Part shown: positions 26,167-35,049 of the stretch, piece by piece
How positions within the stretch are numbered: position 1 is the first letter of the stretch
Layout: every line of letters begins with the position of its first letter
Notes under the pieces: model-generated
The model's database searches: none
Seen by the model: only the letters and a program-made list of their open reading frames with translations
Told to the model about the DNA's origin: nothing
Made by a program: the position numbers and the translations under genes
DNA from: CAYJFD01 sp964369605
Lineage (GTDB): Bacteria > Bacteroidota > Bacteroidia > Bacteroidales > UBA932
Length of the DNA: 64,000 nt
NCBI GenBank assembly: GCA_964369605.1
Contig: CAYJFD010000001.1
Span: forward strand, 124,001-188,000
Direction of reading: 5' to 3'

Positions 26167-27327
26167 ATGAAAACAATTAAAATTTTATTGCTCGCGTTTT
26201 TATGCGCCTTAACTTTATCTTGTGAACCTGTAGTGAACGGAGGAGATACTCCGCCAACTCCACCACTTCCAGTAGGAACCCCAGTATTAATAGCTTCAGA
26301 GTTAACATTGCCTAGTGACGGAGTGACAGGAACAGAGTTTCAGGTATTCGTTGGAGAAGTTGATGTAACTGATATGTCAACTATTTATCAAGTTGTCGAA
26401 AATCAACCAGTTCAGTTTGAAGGGACAAACTTTGCAATAGATATAACAGGGACTTATGAGTTTTATGCGTACTATAATAATAGAAATAGTGAAAGTGTAA
26501 ATATCGTAGTGAAATTATTTGGAGAGGAGTTACCAATCGATCCAAATCCAGAAAACACTAATTTTGTAAATAGAGTCTTATTAACTCAATTTACAGGATC
26601 AGGCTGTGCTTATTGCCCAACAGCAACAGCGGCAATTAAAGAATTGCAAGCAACAGATTACGATAATAAAATGTTAGTAGCATCTATCCATGCCTTTAAT
26701 GGAGATGATCCGATGTATAATGAGACGACAGTAGCTTTGACAGCTTTAGGGGTAGCAGGTTTTCCGACCGTATTGTACAATATGGATGCTAGAGTGATGA
26801 CTCAAAATGAAGGGAATATTGCAGCGACAGTAGCTGCAACAAAAGCCGCTATAGATCAAAAGTGGGTTGAGAAGGGTGATGTCGGAATTTCTGCGACATC
26901 TGTTTATTTAGAGAATAATAAGAAAGTGAAAGTTACTATAGGTGTAAAGGCTGCAGTGGAGAGTGAATATAGGGTCGGAGTATTCTTCTTAGAAGATAAT
27001 ATCTATGCAAAACAGTCTAATGCTTATGAGAGTCACGAAGATTACTCCAAATATGATATAGATAATCATCAGAATGCTGTTAGAGCAGTACACGCTGAGT
27101 GTGATTTAAGGTCTCAGGATTTCTCTGGAGAAGCTATAGGTATAGTGAAGAAGGGGGAGATTTCTACTATAACATTAAGTGTTGATGTGGATGAGAAATG
27201 GAAGTTAGAGAATTCTAGGCTCTTGATATATGTAACATCAAGAGACGAAGATAAAAAGCATATAGTAAGAAATGTGGTGGAGTGTCCAATTAACGGAGAG
27301 ATAAAATTTGAATATTTAAATAATTAA
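26167..27327 (+). CDS. Omp28-like thioredoxin-fold lipoprotein
   Basis: 386 residues with a lipoprotein signal ending LSC (Cys19). A proline-rich linker and an Ig-like region (about 35-115) precede a thioredoxin-like domain with LLTQFTGSGCAYCPTATAAI, a CxxC pair typical of the Omp28/Omp31-related outer-membrane lipoproteins first seen in Porphyromonas. AGFPTVLYN is the cis-proline equivalent. The C-terminal part (about 245-386) is beta-rich. It lies 34 bases before the leucine-rich-repeat lipoprotein gene; both are likely surface or periplasmic and cotranscribed. Confidence 0.8.
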   Translation: MKTIKILLLAFLCALTLSCEPVVNGGDTPPTPPLPVGTPVLIASELTLPSDGVTGTEFQVFVGEVDVTDMSTIYQVVENQPVQFEGTNFAIDITGTYEFYAYYNNRNSESVNIVVKLFGEELPIDPNPENTNFVNRVLLTQFTGSGCAYCPTATAAIKELQATDYDNKMLVASIHAFNGDDPMYNETTVALTALGVAGFPTVLYNMDARVMTQNEGNIAATVAATKAAIDQKWVEKGDVGISATSVYLENNKKVKVTIGVKAAVESEYRVGVFFLEDNIYAKQSNAYESHEDYSKYDIDNHQNAVRAVHAECDLRSQDFSGEAIGIVKKGEISTITLSVDVDEKWKLENSRLLIYVTSRDEDKKHIVRNVVECPINGEIKFEYLNN

Positions 27328-27361
27328 TATAAACCTAGATTAACCTATAAAAATACTAGAA

Positions 27362-30271
27362 ATGAGAACAATTTGTAACACATTTGGTAAGTACTTTCTG
27401 CTACTTGTTGCCACATTTACACTTGCGTATTCGTGTACGCCAGAAATCGATGAAGAAAAGAAACTAGATATAAATCAAGACATTCTAAATTTTATGTCTC
27501 AAGGAGAAGAGAAAATTATTGAAATCAGCTCAAATGTAGATTGGAGTATAGTAGTTCCAACTCAAGGTGCTAGCTGGGTGTCTTTAGACGTATATACAGG
27601 AGTTAATAATGGAGTGGTTAAGATAACAACGGCTGCAAATCAAACTTCAAAAGCAAGAAGTGTAACTCTTACTATTAACTCGACTCAGGATGTTGAGCCT
27701 TTAGAGTTAGTAATAACTCAAGAAGTAGATGCTATCGCAAAAGGCATAGAATTTATTGACCCTATATTTAAGGAGCTATTATTAGCAGAGAGCTTCGGAG
27801 ATATAGAGGCAGAGAATTACCAAGGGCATATACCTCAGAAAATAGACGCAAATGGTGATGGTGAGATATCTGTGGATGAAGCAGAGGACGTAATACAAAT
27901 AGGTATTTACAATACGGAGGTCTCAGATATGACAGAGATCAAATATTTTACAGCACTTGAGAAATTAATATGTAGTATAAATAGTAATCTAGCTGAACTT
28001 GATCTTTCTGCCAATATAAAACTAAAGCATGCATATTTAGTATCTAATGCTTTAAAAAAGTTAGATGTTTCATATAATTCTGATTTAGAGTATCTCTCTT
28101 GTAGTTATAATGACTTAACAGAGCTAGATTTGTCAAGCAATCATAAGTTAGTGCATCTAGGTGTTAATGAAAATGCACTAACGGTTCTAGATGTGTCAAA
28201 TAATCCTCTTCTACAGCAGCTTCATTGTGCATATAATGATTATATATCTGCTCTAGATGTTACCGGATTAACAGAATTAAGAGACATAAACTTTAGTTCA
28301 AATCAAATAACATCTATAGATCTGACAAACAATACGAAACTGAATTCGATATATGGACAGTATAACCTGCTAACAGAGTTAGATGTTACAAAGAATACTG
28401 AAATATATAGGCTTACAGTAGATAGCAATAAGTTGACTGAAATAGATTTATCAAAGAATAAAAAACTTTCAGTAGTTGACCTGCATTGGAATAATCTAGT
28501 CACAATAGATTTAACGCAGAATGAAGAGTTAATCTGGCTTAATGCTCATAACAATGCGACGATTGAATCTATAACATTTGGAAATAACTCTAAATTGTAC
28601 CATATAGGAGTAGACGGAAATGCTATTACAGAGCTAGATGTAAGTGGCTTATCAGGATTAAAGAGATTAGTTTGTTATGATAATAGATTGTCTGAATTAG
28701 ATGTTACAAAAAATGATGCCCTAATTACAGATCCTGAAGTAAAAGGCGTAACCTGTGGCGAACAGAAAGATGCGAGTGGGAATGATATTAATTTAGCGCT
28801 GAAGTTAACTGTTGATCAAGTAGCCTTTGGGGTCTTCGATAATACAAATATACATAATAAAAATGTAACTGTGACTATAGAAGGAACTCAGGCTAAAAAT
28901 GAATTTAAGATTTCTGAGATGCCAACTGATGGTTCAGAGATAGAGGATAATACTTGGATCATAACAGACAACACAGCACTGAGTACAGAAGATTTTGCAA
29001 ATTTAAGAGCGGCATTAGCGAGTGTGGAACTTGGAAGGTTAATTACATTACAATTCCCTTATATTCCTTCTTTCCCAGATTACGCAATAGGAGACGGAGT
29101 GAACTGGGAGTCAGTTCCGGCAGTATTATCTGTATCTGCACCATTAGCAAAATCAATAGGAGAATATGCATTTTATGGTTGTACTAGTGTATATTCGTTC
29201 GACTTCCCGTTAGTTGAGAGTATTGCGCTAGGAGCATTTAACGGATGTGCTGCACTAAGAAGCATATCACTTGAAAGTGCAAGTGTATTAGAAAGTGATG
29301 TTTTCAGGAACTGTAAACTGTTAAGCTCAGTAGAGCTCCCAAAGGTGACATCATTAGGATCTATGGTGTTTGGTTGGTGTGATAATTTAACTACTTTGAC
29401 CTTGGCTACAAATTCAAGAATACTAGCTTTGGATAAGGCCGCCTTTACAGGTGGTAGCATCAACTTAAGCAATATTGATTTGACTACAGGAAAGAATAAT
29501 GGCACACAGAACGATGGAAGTTATCTATATTTTGAAGATCAGAAAATAGGACCATTCAAATCGGTTACTGGTGGTGATGTAAAGGAAGTAGGGACTGAAT
29601 TCACTCTTGCAAATGTTCCAACAGATGGATCAACGATTACTGGCGACCTGTGGGTAATAACAGATAGCGGTGATCCTGCAAGTGGGGATTTTGCGAATCT
29701 ATTCAGCGCCTTAACAAGTGCTGGAGAGGGACGATTAATTTCCTTAGAATTTCCGAATATTAATTCATTCCCTTACGGAGCCCTTTCAAATGTAAATGAT
29801 TGGTCTGCAAACGAGAATGTATATTCAGTAAAGGCTCCAAATGCAACAACGATTGGAAGTTATGCTTTTTATGCCCTTTCAAACGCTACAAATTTTGAGC
29901 TAAAATCAGCTACAAAGCTAGAAGCAGGAGCATTTAATGCTTGTACGTCACTTACATATATAAAATTAGAGAAGGCTTCAGAGTTAGCTTCTGATGTGTT
30001 TAGAAACTGTAAGGGCTTAGTTTCAGCTGAATTGCCATCGGTAACATCTATTGGTCAATTTGCATTTGGATGGTGTGATAATATTACAACTCTTAAACTC
30101 GCAACAGAGTCGCAAGTAAGCTCAATGAACTCAGATGCCTTTGCAGGCGGAAGCGTAAATGCGATAAAAATAGACCTTACAACAGGGTCTAATAATGGAA
30201 CGATTGTTGACGGAAATAACTGGACAGCAGGTGGGGCTACTTTTACCTTTAAGAGTATAACAGTGGAGTAG
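27362..30271 (+). CDS. BACON/EF-hand/leucine-rich-repeat surface lipoprotein
   Basis: 969 residues. The signal ends AYSC (Cys25). A BACON domain (about 35-120) has SSNVDWSIVVP and ASWVSLD. An EF-hand/dockerin-like calcium loop follows at 162-173 (D, N, D, E, S, E at ligand positions). Short leucine-rich repeats of the LTELDLSSNHKL type run from about 195 to 455. Two near-identical blocks of about 230 residues (about 510-740 and 742-969) contain BspA-like repeats (IGEYAFYGC, LGAFNGCAAL, SDVFRNCK, FGWCDNLTTL). No type IX sorting domain is seen at the end. A role in adhesion or glycan binding is inference. Confidence 0.85.
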   Translation: MRTICNTFGKYFLLLVATFTLAYSCTPEIDEEKKLDINQDILNFMSQGEEKIIEISSNVDWSIVVPTQGASWVSLDVYTGVNNGVVKITTAANQTSKARSVTLTINSTQDVEPLELVITQEVDAIAKGIEFIDPIFKELLLAESFGDIEAENYQGHIPQKIDANGDGEISVDEAEDVIQIGIYNTEVSDMTEIKYFTALEKLICSINSNLAELDLSANIKLKHAYLVSNALKKLDVSYNSDLEYLSCSYNDLTELDLSSNHKLVHLGVNENALTVLDVSNNPLLQQLHCAYNDYISALDVTGLTELRDINFSSNQITSIDLTNNTKLNSIYGQYNLLTELDVTKNTEIYRLTVDSNKLTEIDLSKNKKLSVVDLHWNNLVTIDLTQNEELIWLNAHNNATIESITFGNNSKLYHIGVDGNAITELDVSGLSGLKRLVCYDNRLSELDVTKNDALITDPEVKGVTCGEQKDASGNDINLALKLTVDQVAFGVFDNTNIHNKNVTVTIEGTQAKNEFKISEMPTDGSEIEDNTWIITDNTALSTEDFANLRAALASVELGRLITLQFPYIPSFPDYAIGDGVNWESVPAVLSVSAPLAKSIGEYAFYGCTSVYSFDFPLVESIALGAFNGCAALRSISLESASVLESDVFRNCKLLSSVELPKVTSLGSMVFGWCDNLTTLTLATNSRILALDKAAFTGGSINLSNIDLTTGKNNGTQNDGSYLYFEDQKIGPFKSVTGGDVKEVGTEFTLANVPTDGSTITGDLWVITDSGDPASGDFANLFSALTSAGEGRLISLEFPNINSFPYGALSNVNDWSANENVYSVKAPNATTIGSYAFYALSNATNFELKSATKLEAGAFNACTSLTYIKLEKASELASDVFRNCKGLVSAELPSVTSIGQFAFGWCDNITTLKLATESQVSSMNSDAFAGGSVNAIKIDLTTGSNNGTIVDGNNWTAGGATFTFKSITVE
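28899..30250 (+). repeat. Tandem internal duplication of about 232 codons in the LRR lipoprotein gene
   Basis: The block beginning EFKISEMPTDGS (near 28899) recurs as EFTLANVPTDGS (near 29595), about 696 bp later. The landmarks ITDxxDFANL, GRLIxLxFP, GxYAFY, SDVFRNCK, FGWCDN and IDLTTGxNNGT follow in the same order in both. Confidence 0.8.
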
Positions 30272-30594
30272 TTGGTAAAGTTTGTTTGTGAAGAGCTTAG
30301 AAAGTGGGGAGTTTCCTATTTTCTAGGCTTTTTCTATATTTGTTTAATGGTTATCATTCCTACTATTCAAAGACCTCACCATATTCACTCTCACCACTTC
30401 ACCATCACCTACTCAAAACATTCAGTCAGGATATTACCGCCAAGCCGTTTCGCCCAGAAATGGCAATGGCGTGTTTTGCAGAGTTTCTCCAGAAACTCGT
30501 ACTTTTCTCTTAAGTATGAACAAAAGAAAACAATCCGCACGTTCTTCTATACCCATCCTCACTACCACTACCGTCCTAACACATTACCACATTT
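30272..30594. other. Non-coding stretch before the composite repeat
   Basis: Follows the LRR gene. Short open frames exist on the plus strand, but they run straight through the repeat copies and lack recognisable protein features. It contains runs of CACCA/TCACC-type sequence; I see no gene or clear terminator. Confidence 0.5.
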
Positions 30595-30885
30595 CCATCC
30601 GCCACGGAAGATTAATCTTGGGACTGGCGCTATATCTTCATTAGGTGGGTGGGAATGCTTACATCATTTAGGATGCATGAGTAGTGTTTTCGAGGCTTTA
30701 CTGTTCAAATATCTTGCATAAGCTGTATTCCGACATAGGTCACCTCAAATTTTAAATCTAAACACCTCGCCCGTCGGCAAAAAACGTTCTCAGACAGTGA
30801 AAACTCCGACGGACCGCTACTTTTCGGCTCAAAATACCCCACCCGTCGTCAAAAGATGCTCTCAGAGGGCAAAAACTCCGACGGG
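30595..30885. repeat. Full copy 1 of a composite hairpin repeat of about 290 bp
   Basis: Part A is an imperfect hairpin (30595-30612 with 30634-30652; core GAAGAT/ATCTTC, then AGGTGGG). A middle segment (30653-30769) contains TACTGTTCA, ATCTTGCA and ACATAGGTCACC. Part B is two hairpin units: CCGTCGG (30771-30777)/CCGACGG (30806-30812) and CCCGTCG (30842-30848)/CGACGGG (30879-30885). The same order occurs at 54564-54845. Confidence 0.8.
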
Positions 30886-30946
30886 CCACATCATTTTATA
30901 TCATACCTAGTATTCATTATCTAGTCATCTTGCATATCACCGCATT

Positions 30947-31010
30947 CCCACCTACCACGGAAGATTAATCTTGGGGCTGGCGCCATATCTTCCTTAGGTG
31001 GGTGGAAATC
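30947..31010. repeat. Part-A hairpin copy of the composite repeat
   Basis: CCCACCT (30947-30953) pairs with AGGTGGG (30996-31002) and GGAAGAT (30959-30965) pairs with ATCTTCC (30987-30993). The 21-nt loop contains GGGGCTGGCGCCAT. This is the best-conserved copy of part A. Confidence 0.8.
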
Positions 31011-31197
31011 CTTCTGTAAGGTTTGCAAAAGGCGCTCTCAGGACATGATTTTATTAACGGACCAATAGTTTTATCTAGCATTTGTACAGTACATTCAGCC
31101 AGCCTACAAATACCGCATTCAAGGGGGTCTCCTGTGTCATAATGAAGCAATAGGTGGATTTTGCCGAAGGCAAAGTTCGCTTTTGAAAGAAAGTTTT

Positions 31198-31304
31198 GGG
31201 GATTTTGCCGCTGGCATTATATTGCTTTAATGAAGCAAAAGGGGATTTTGCCGCTGGCATTATATTGCTTTAATGAAGCAATAGGGGATTTTGCCGCTGG
31301 CATT
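31198..31304. repeat. 43-bp tandem repeat, about 2.5 copies
   Basis: Units start with GGGGATTTTGCCGCTGGCAT at 31198, 31241 and 31284; the third is cut short after 21 bases. Each full unit ends in the small hairpin TTGCTT-TAATG-AAGCAA. A diverged partial unit lies at 31141-31175. There is no spacer between units. Confidence 0.85.
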
Positions 31305-31326
31305 CCCCTGCCGCCTGCGGCGGGGC
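31305..31326. repeat. GC-rich hairpin next to the tandem repeat
   Basis: A near-perfect inverted repeat, CCCCTGCCGC / GCGGCGGGG with one bulged T, strikingly GC-rich against the AT-rich background. Confidence 0.6.
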
Positions 31327-31331
31327 TTGCT

Positions 31332-31469
31332 GAAAGGAAAGATCGATGAACCAGGGGGCTGCTCTCTGGTTCATCTTCATCTTTTGTATGAAAAAAGCAC
31401 CTCTCGAGCAAGCTCGGGGTGCTTTTTTATACAAAAGATGCGAGCAGTTTTGCTCGCATCTTTCCTTTC
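31332..31469. repeat. Nested multi-hairpin element downstream of tRNA-Ser
   Basis: Outer arms GAAAGGAAAGAT (31332-31343) and ATCTTTCCTTTC (31458-31469) are exact complements. Inside are three hairpins: GATGAACCAG/CTGGTTCATC (31345-31354, 31366-31375); a 23-bp stem (31378-31401 with 31418-31440) broken only by a bulged G at 31390; and GATGCGAGCA/TGCTCGCATC (31437-31446, 31451-31460). It ends 2 bases from the tRNA-Ser 3' end. Confidence 0.85.
31378..31440. terminator. Bidirectional terminator downstream of tRNA-Ser
   Basis: The central 23-bp stem of the nested element has A6 and T6 runs on opposite arms next to GCACC/GGTGC, with a further CGAGC/GCTCG pair in the loop. On the minus strand it would terminate the tRNA-Ser transcript. 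Confidence 0.75.
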
Positions 31470-31470
31470 G

Positions 31471-31557
31471 CGGTGAGAGGGGGATTCGAACCCCCGGTAC
31501 GGTTGCCCGTACGTCAGTTTAGCAAACTGGTGGTTTCAGCCACTCACCCATCTCACC
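31471..31557 (-). tRNA. tRNA-Ser (anticodon GCT)
   Basis: 87-nt class II tRNA on the minus strand. Acceptor arms are GGTGAGA / TCTCACC, the anticodon loop TTTGCTAA gives GCT, there is a long variable arm (GTACGGGCAACCGTAC), and the T-arm is GGGGGTTCGAATCCCCC. Discriminator G; CCA is not encoded. Confidence 0.96.
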
Positions 31558-31567
31558 TAAAGGACTG

Positions 31568-31598
31568 CAAAGATATAAGAGAATTGCTAATTTGCAAA
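31568..31598 (-). promoter_or_regulatory. Promoter of tRNA-Ser
   Basis: On the minus strand TTTG (31598-31595), a 19-nt spacer and TATCTTTG (31575-31568) match the consensus used by tRNA-Glu. The tRNA begins 10 nt downstream. Confidence 0.8.
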
Positions 31599-31601
31599 AA
31601 A

Positions 31602-32555
31602 TTATTTAGCAATATTTTCTCTCATCTCAGTATCTGCCTGAATATTCTTTATTTTATAGTAGTCCATTATGCCTAAATTGCCTGATCTAAAGGCATCTGC
31701 CATCGCTAGAGGGATTTCTTTCTCAGCCTCGATAACTTTTGCACGAGCCTCTTGAGCTTTGGCTTTCATCTCTTGTTCTAGGGCTACAGCCATAGCACGC
31801 TTTTCTTCTGCACGAGCTTGTGCGATATTTTTATCTGCATTAGCTTGGTCGATTTGAAGGGCAGCACCTATATTTTTTCCTATGTCGATATCAGCGATGT
31901 CAATAGAAAGGATTTCAAAAGCAGTACCAGCATCAAGGCCTTTATTTAAAACAACCTTTGAGATAGAATCTGGATTCTCAAGAACCTCTTTATGAGACTC
32001 AGCAGAACCGATAGAAGATACAATACCTTCACCTACACGTGCAAGAACAGTTTCTTCACCAGCACCTCCTACAAGTTGTTTAATGTTTGCACGAACAGTA
32101 ACGCGTGCTTTTGCGATAAGTTGTATACCGTCCTTAGCAACAGCTGTAACAGGAGGAGTATTGATTACTTTTGGATTTACAGACATCTGTACAGCTTCAA
32201 ATACGTCGCGACCTGCAAGATCTATGGCAGCTGCCATATTGAAGTCAAGAATGATATTAGCCTTTGCCGCAGATATCAGTGCATTTACTACATTAGGAAC
32301 ATTACCTTTAGCAAGGTAGTGAGCTTCTAATGCATTAGCGTCTAATTTTAGTCCAGCCTTAGTTCCTGTTACCATCGCCATAACGATAGTGCTTGGTGGA
32401 ACCTTTCTCCAACGCATAAGCACGAGCTGGATAAGAGAAATACGAACTCCTGAGATTAATGCCTGAAACCATAAGGTAATAGGGAAAAACCAAAGGAAAA
32501 TAATTAAGGCAACAATACTAACAGCTGCCCAAACTAGAATCATAGATAGAGTCAT
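31602..32555 (-). CDS. floA: Flotillin-like protein FloA
   Basis: 317-residue SPFH-domain scaffold of the FloA/UPF0365 type that organises membrane microdomains. An N-terminal membrane hairpin (about 5-50) precedes the SPFH region with RKVPPSTIVMAMVTGTKAGL and DGIQLIAKARVTVRANI. A long Ala/Glu-rich helix (about 235-290) with KNIAQARAEEKRAMA follows. It lies 6 bases after nfeD, the usual partner. Confidence 0.93.
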   Translation of the reverse strand: MTLSMILVWAAVSIVALIIFLWFFPITLWFQALISGVRISLIQLVLMRWRKVPPSTIVMAMVTGTKAGLKLDANALEAHYLAKGNVPNVVNALISAAKANIILDFNMAAAIDLAGRDVFEAVQMSVNPKVINTPPVTAVAKDGIQLIAKARVTVRANIKQLVGGAGEETVLARVGEGIVSSIGSAESHKEVLENPDSISKVVLNKGLDAGTAFEILSIDIADIDIGKNIGAALQIDQANADKNIAQARAEEKRAMAVALEQEMKAKAQEARAKVIEAEKEIPLAMADAFRSGNLGIMDYYKIKNIQADTEMRENIAK

Positions 32556-32561
32556 AGTTGT

Positions 32562-33029
32562 TTATTTTTTAGTTATAAATATTTGATTGTCTACTAAACT
32601 GCTAACGAGAATATCGGTATTAGGGTCGATGAAATCAGTCATAGACGAAACTTCAACGATTTGCCCGCCAATGTTAGCCTTGCCCATAGGGTTGATACGA
32701 GTAATAGTTTTACCCTCTTGCCCTACAATTATACCCTTTTGTTCAGGTGTAGAGGCGATAGTGCTATCAATCTTATCGTTGAGAGCTATTTTCTTCCAAG
32801 TTTTAGACCTAAGAGCTAGAACTGTACAGCCTACAAGTAGAGTGATATTAATCGCGACAATGATACTTCCTCCAATCACTCCGTACCCAATAAAGCCTAG
32901 ATATGAAGCATAAGAAACGGCAGCTAAACCTAAAACTCCAGCGATAAAAACCCCAGGAATGAGAAGAAGTTCAGCGATCATTAAGATAATACCAACGATA
33001 ATTAAAGTGATAATTAAAATCATAGTCAT
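32562..33029 (-). CDS. NfeD family membrane protein
   Basis: 155 residues with two or three membrane segments (about 3-80) and a C-terminal OB-like NfeD domain containing GKTITRINPMGKANIGGQIVEVSS. This is the short NfeD form that travels with flotillins. A TATCTTTG -7 box lies on the minus strand at 33050-33057. Confidence 0.9.
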   Translation of the reverse strand: MTMILIITLIIVGIILMIAELLLIPGVFIAGVLGLAAVSYASYLGFIGYGVIGGSIIVAINITLLVGCTVLALRSKTWKKIALNDKIDSTIASTPEQKGIIVGQEGKTITRINPMGKANIGGQIVEVSSMTDFIDPNTDILVSSLVDNQIFITKK

Positions 33030-33077
33030 ATAAATAGTTTATTATCCAACAAAGATAATAAAAAAAAGATGACATTC

Positions 33078-34913
33078 TTAGTAGGTAGTGTTAATTTTTA
33101 AAGATGCCCCAGAAATATCTAAACTATTTAACAGTTCAAGAAAAGCCTCAGCATCCTTCTTTTTGGAGAATGAGTCCATAATGAAGATAACTTCACCGTT
33201 CTCGTAGATTTTGTGGAGTTTGTAGTTTCCGTGAGCCTGTATTGTAGTCGTCACTGACGATGGAATACCTTCTGGATAGCCACGAAATACTATTTGGTAG
33301 CTTTCTTTCTTGTTTTTCTCCGCTATCCTAGCGTCCTTTAAATTGATATTCTCGCCTTTTAGAAAGGCAATAGGGGAAGCATTCGGGAAGCCCTTACTCT
33401 TGATCTTGGATAGGTTGGAACTTACTTGTGCATAACTCTTGAATAGACCTACGCTATAAAAATATTTACCAGATTTACTTTCTCTAATAAAAATAGGACT
33501 CATACCCTTAAATTTCGCAGTGTCTAAAAGTTCGTTACTCGCAAGTATTTGAACTTGATAAATAAGAGTTTGAGGAAGACTGCTAATGTCAAAGACCTCT
33601 GATTTTTTTAGCACCTTGTAAGAGTAATCAACCATTTTTGCTGGCGTATCGAACTTTACAATACGAGCCTCACCATAAGTCATAGAGGGGAAGGTAAACC
33701 TAGGAGAATCATCCTCTGACACATCTTCGCTTTCGATAGAATCAATATCTGGAATGATTCCTTCGCTAAGAAAGTTTAATTCAGCCTCTTGAACCATAAT
33801 TCTGACAGAGTCTAGCTGAAAGCGTAACGAGTAAAGATCTGTTTCATCTTTATTGATATTATCTGAGAAGAAACGTTTATCATCGACATTCTCAGTTGAT
33901 AAATAAAGCTCTCTATTTTTTTCTAATTCAGAACTTTTTACCTTGATCTGCTGTTCGATAACCCTCATTGAGTTAACAAGGGTAGAATAACTATCCATAT
34001 TTTTATCCTCTACCTTCTTGTCTATATCGGAGATTTCCTTCTCGTTGCTAGAGGGTAGTTGTCGAGCGATAGAGTTAATTTCCTCTATATTGCTAAGATT
34101 CTGCTTGATACTCACACTCGTGTATTCGCTTACTATTATTGATATAGAGTCCTTTGGACAATATCGGTTGGAGGCAACGACAGTGTGTCTTTTATCGTCC
34201 GTATGGTAGAACATAAGGTCGTCCGCAGTAGAAGAATAAGGGAACCCAAGGTTTTGAGGTTTTCCCCAGTCAGATGTTTCCTCGTTCCAGCTACATACGT
34301 AAAGATCAAAGCCGCCCATCCCAAAATGGGAATCAGAAGAGAAGTATAATTCCTTTCCGTCGGAGCTAATGAAGGGGTAAAGTTCGTTCCCGCTAGATGT
34401 TATGTAGGCATTTAGGGTTTTAGGCTCACTCCATAAATCTTCGCCTAGTAGTTCGGTTCTGTATATGTTCCACGCGCCATTAGCACCCTGTGCACTATAG
34501 TAGATGACATTGCCCTCTAGAGGGCTGTAAGTTGCTCCATAGAAAAAATGTTCTCCCTTATTAGAAAGATGATTTGGAGTTGGAATCCAAGACTTGTCTT
34601 TTAAGCCAGGAAGACTCAAATAAAAGCTGTCTAATGGGAATTTTTTATTTGCAATAACGATTGGGGAGGAGCTATATTTTAGTAGATTAATTCCATTTTC
34701 GCATTGTATGATTTTCGCCTCGATTGATGCTATCTCAAGGGAGTCTGTACTGCTTCTGATAACCCCAGTATATAGTGTTTTAGCCTCTGCAAAACTGTAA
34801 TTTGCAGAAAGTGAATCAGCCGCTTTGATGTAAATATCTGTTTGCGATATGGCCTTAACGGATGTGAGTAAAAGTAGGAGGTAGATTGTACAGGTCTTGA
34901 AATTCATTGCCAA
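33078..34913 (-). CDS. Secreted PD40-propeller protein with SPOR-like repeats
   Basis: 611 residues with a signal peptide (about 1-23). Residues about 28-75 resemble a TPR-like helical pair. A WD40-like PD40 region (about 95-265) has LYPFISSDGKELYFSSDSHFGMGGFDLY, as in OmpA-associated envelope proteins of Bacteroidetes. A charged coiled region (about 275-380) follows. Two SPOR-like modules end the protein (about 445-520, LIYQVQILAS; and 525-611, ESYQIVFRGY). An outer-membrane/peptidoglycan role is inference. It is divergent from secDF. Confidence 0.7.
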   Translation of the reverse strand: MAMNFKTCTIYLLLLLTSVKAISQTDIYIKAADSLSANYSFAEAKTLYTGVIRSSTDSLEIASIEAKIIQCENGINLLKYSSSPIVIANKKFPLDSFYLSLPGLKDKSWIPTPNHLSNKGEHFFYGATYSPLEGNVIYYSAQGANGAWNIYRTELLGEDLWSEPKTLNAYITSSGNELYPFISSDGKELYFSSDSHFGMGGFDLYVCSWNEETSDWGKPQNLGFPYSSTADDLMFYHTDDKRHTVVASNRYCPKDSISIIVSEYTSVSIKQNLSNIEEINSIARQLPSSNEKEISDIDKKVEDKNMDSYSTLVNSMRVIEQQIKVKSSELEKNRELYLSTENVDDKRFFSDNINKDETDLYSLRFQLDSVRIMVQEAELNFLSEGIIPDIDSIESEDVSEDDSPRFTFPSMTYGEARIVKFDTPAKMVDYSYKVLKKSEVFDISSLPQTLIYQVQILASNELLDTAKFKGMSPIFIRESKSGKYFYSVGLFKSYAQVSSNLSKIKSKGFPNASPIAFLKGENINLKDARIAEKNKKESYQIVFRGYPEGIPSSVTTTIQAHGNYKLHKIYENGEVIFIMDSFSKKKDAEAFLELLNSLDISGASLKINTTY

Positions 34914-34966
34914 TGGAAAATTTCAACAAAAATAGTAACTATACTTTATATATTGAAAAAAAATAG

Positions 34967-34974
34967 TACTTTTG
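34967..34974 (+). promoter_or_regulatory. -7 box upstream of secDF
   Basis: TACTTTTG matches TAnnTTTG. It lies 75 nt before the secDF ATG, leaving a leader of about 70 nt. Confidence 0.5.
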
Positions 34975-35049
34975 CAGACTTAAATGGTGGAAACGGCTTA
35001 ATTTTCACTTAACCTAAATTAATAAGACAATATTTTAAAAATAAATTAT

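Noticed and set aside
30272..30721. Open frame of 149 codons after the LRR gene
   Set aside because: It runs through the composite repeat, has no recognisable features and its composition (rich in H, Y, F, P) looks like translated repeat DNA.
31141..31304. CRISPR array
   Set aside because: The 43-bp units are directly adjacent with no spacers, there are only about two and a half, and no cas genes are in the window.
31332..31469. Integron attC site or retron RNA
   Set aside because: No integrase or reverse transcriptase gene is nearby and no attC core sites were seen.
31161..31476. Several small frames of about 60 codons on both strands
   Set aside because: They translate the tandem repeat and hairpins; no independent support.
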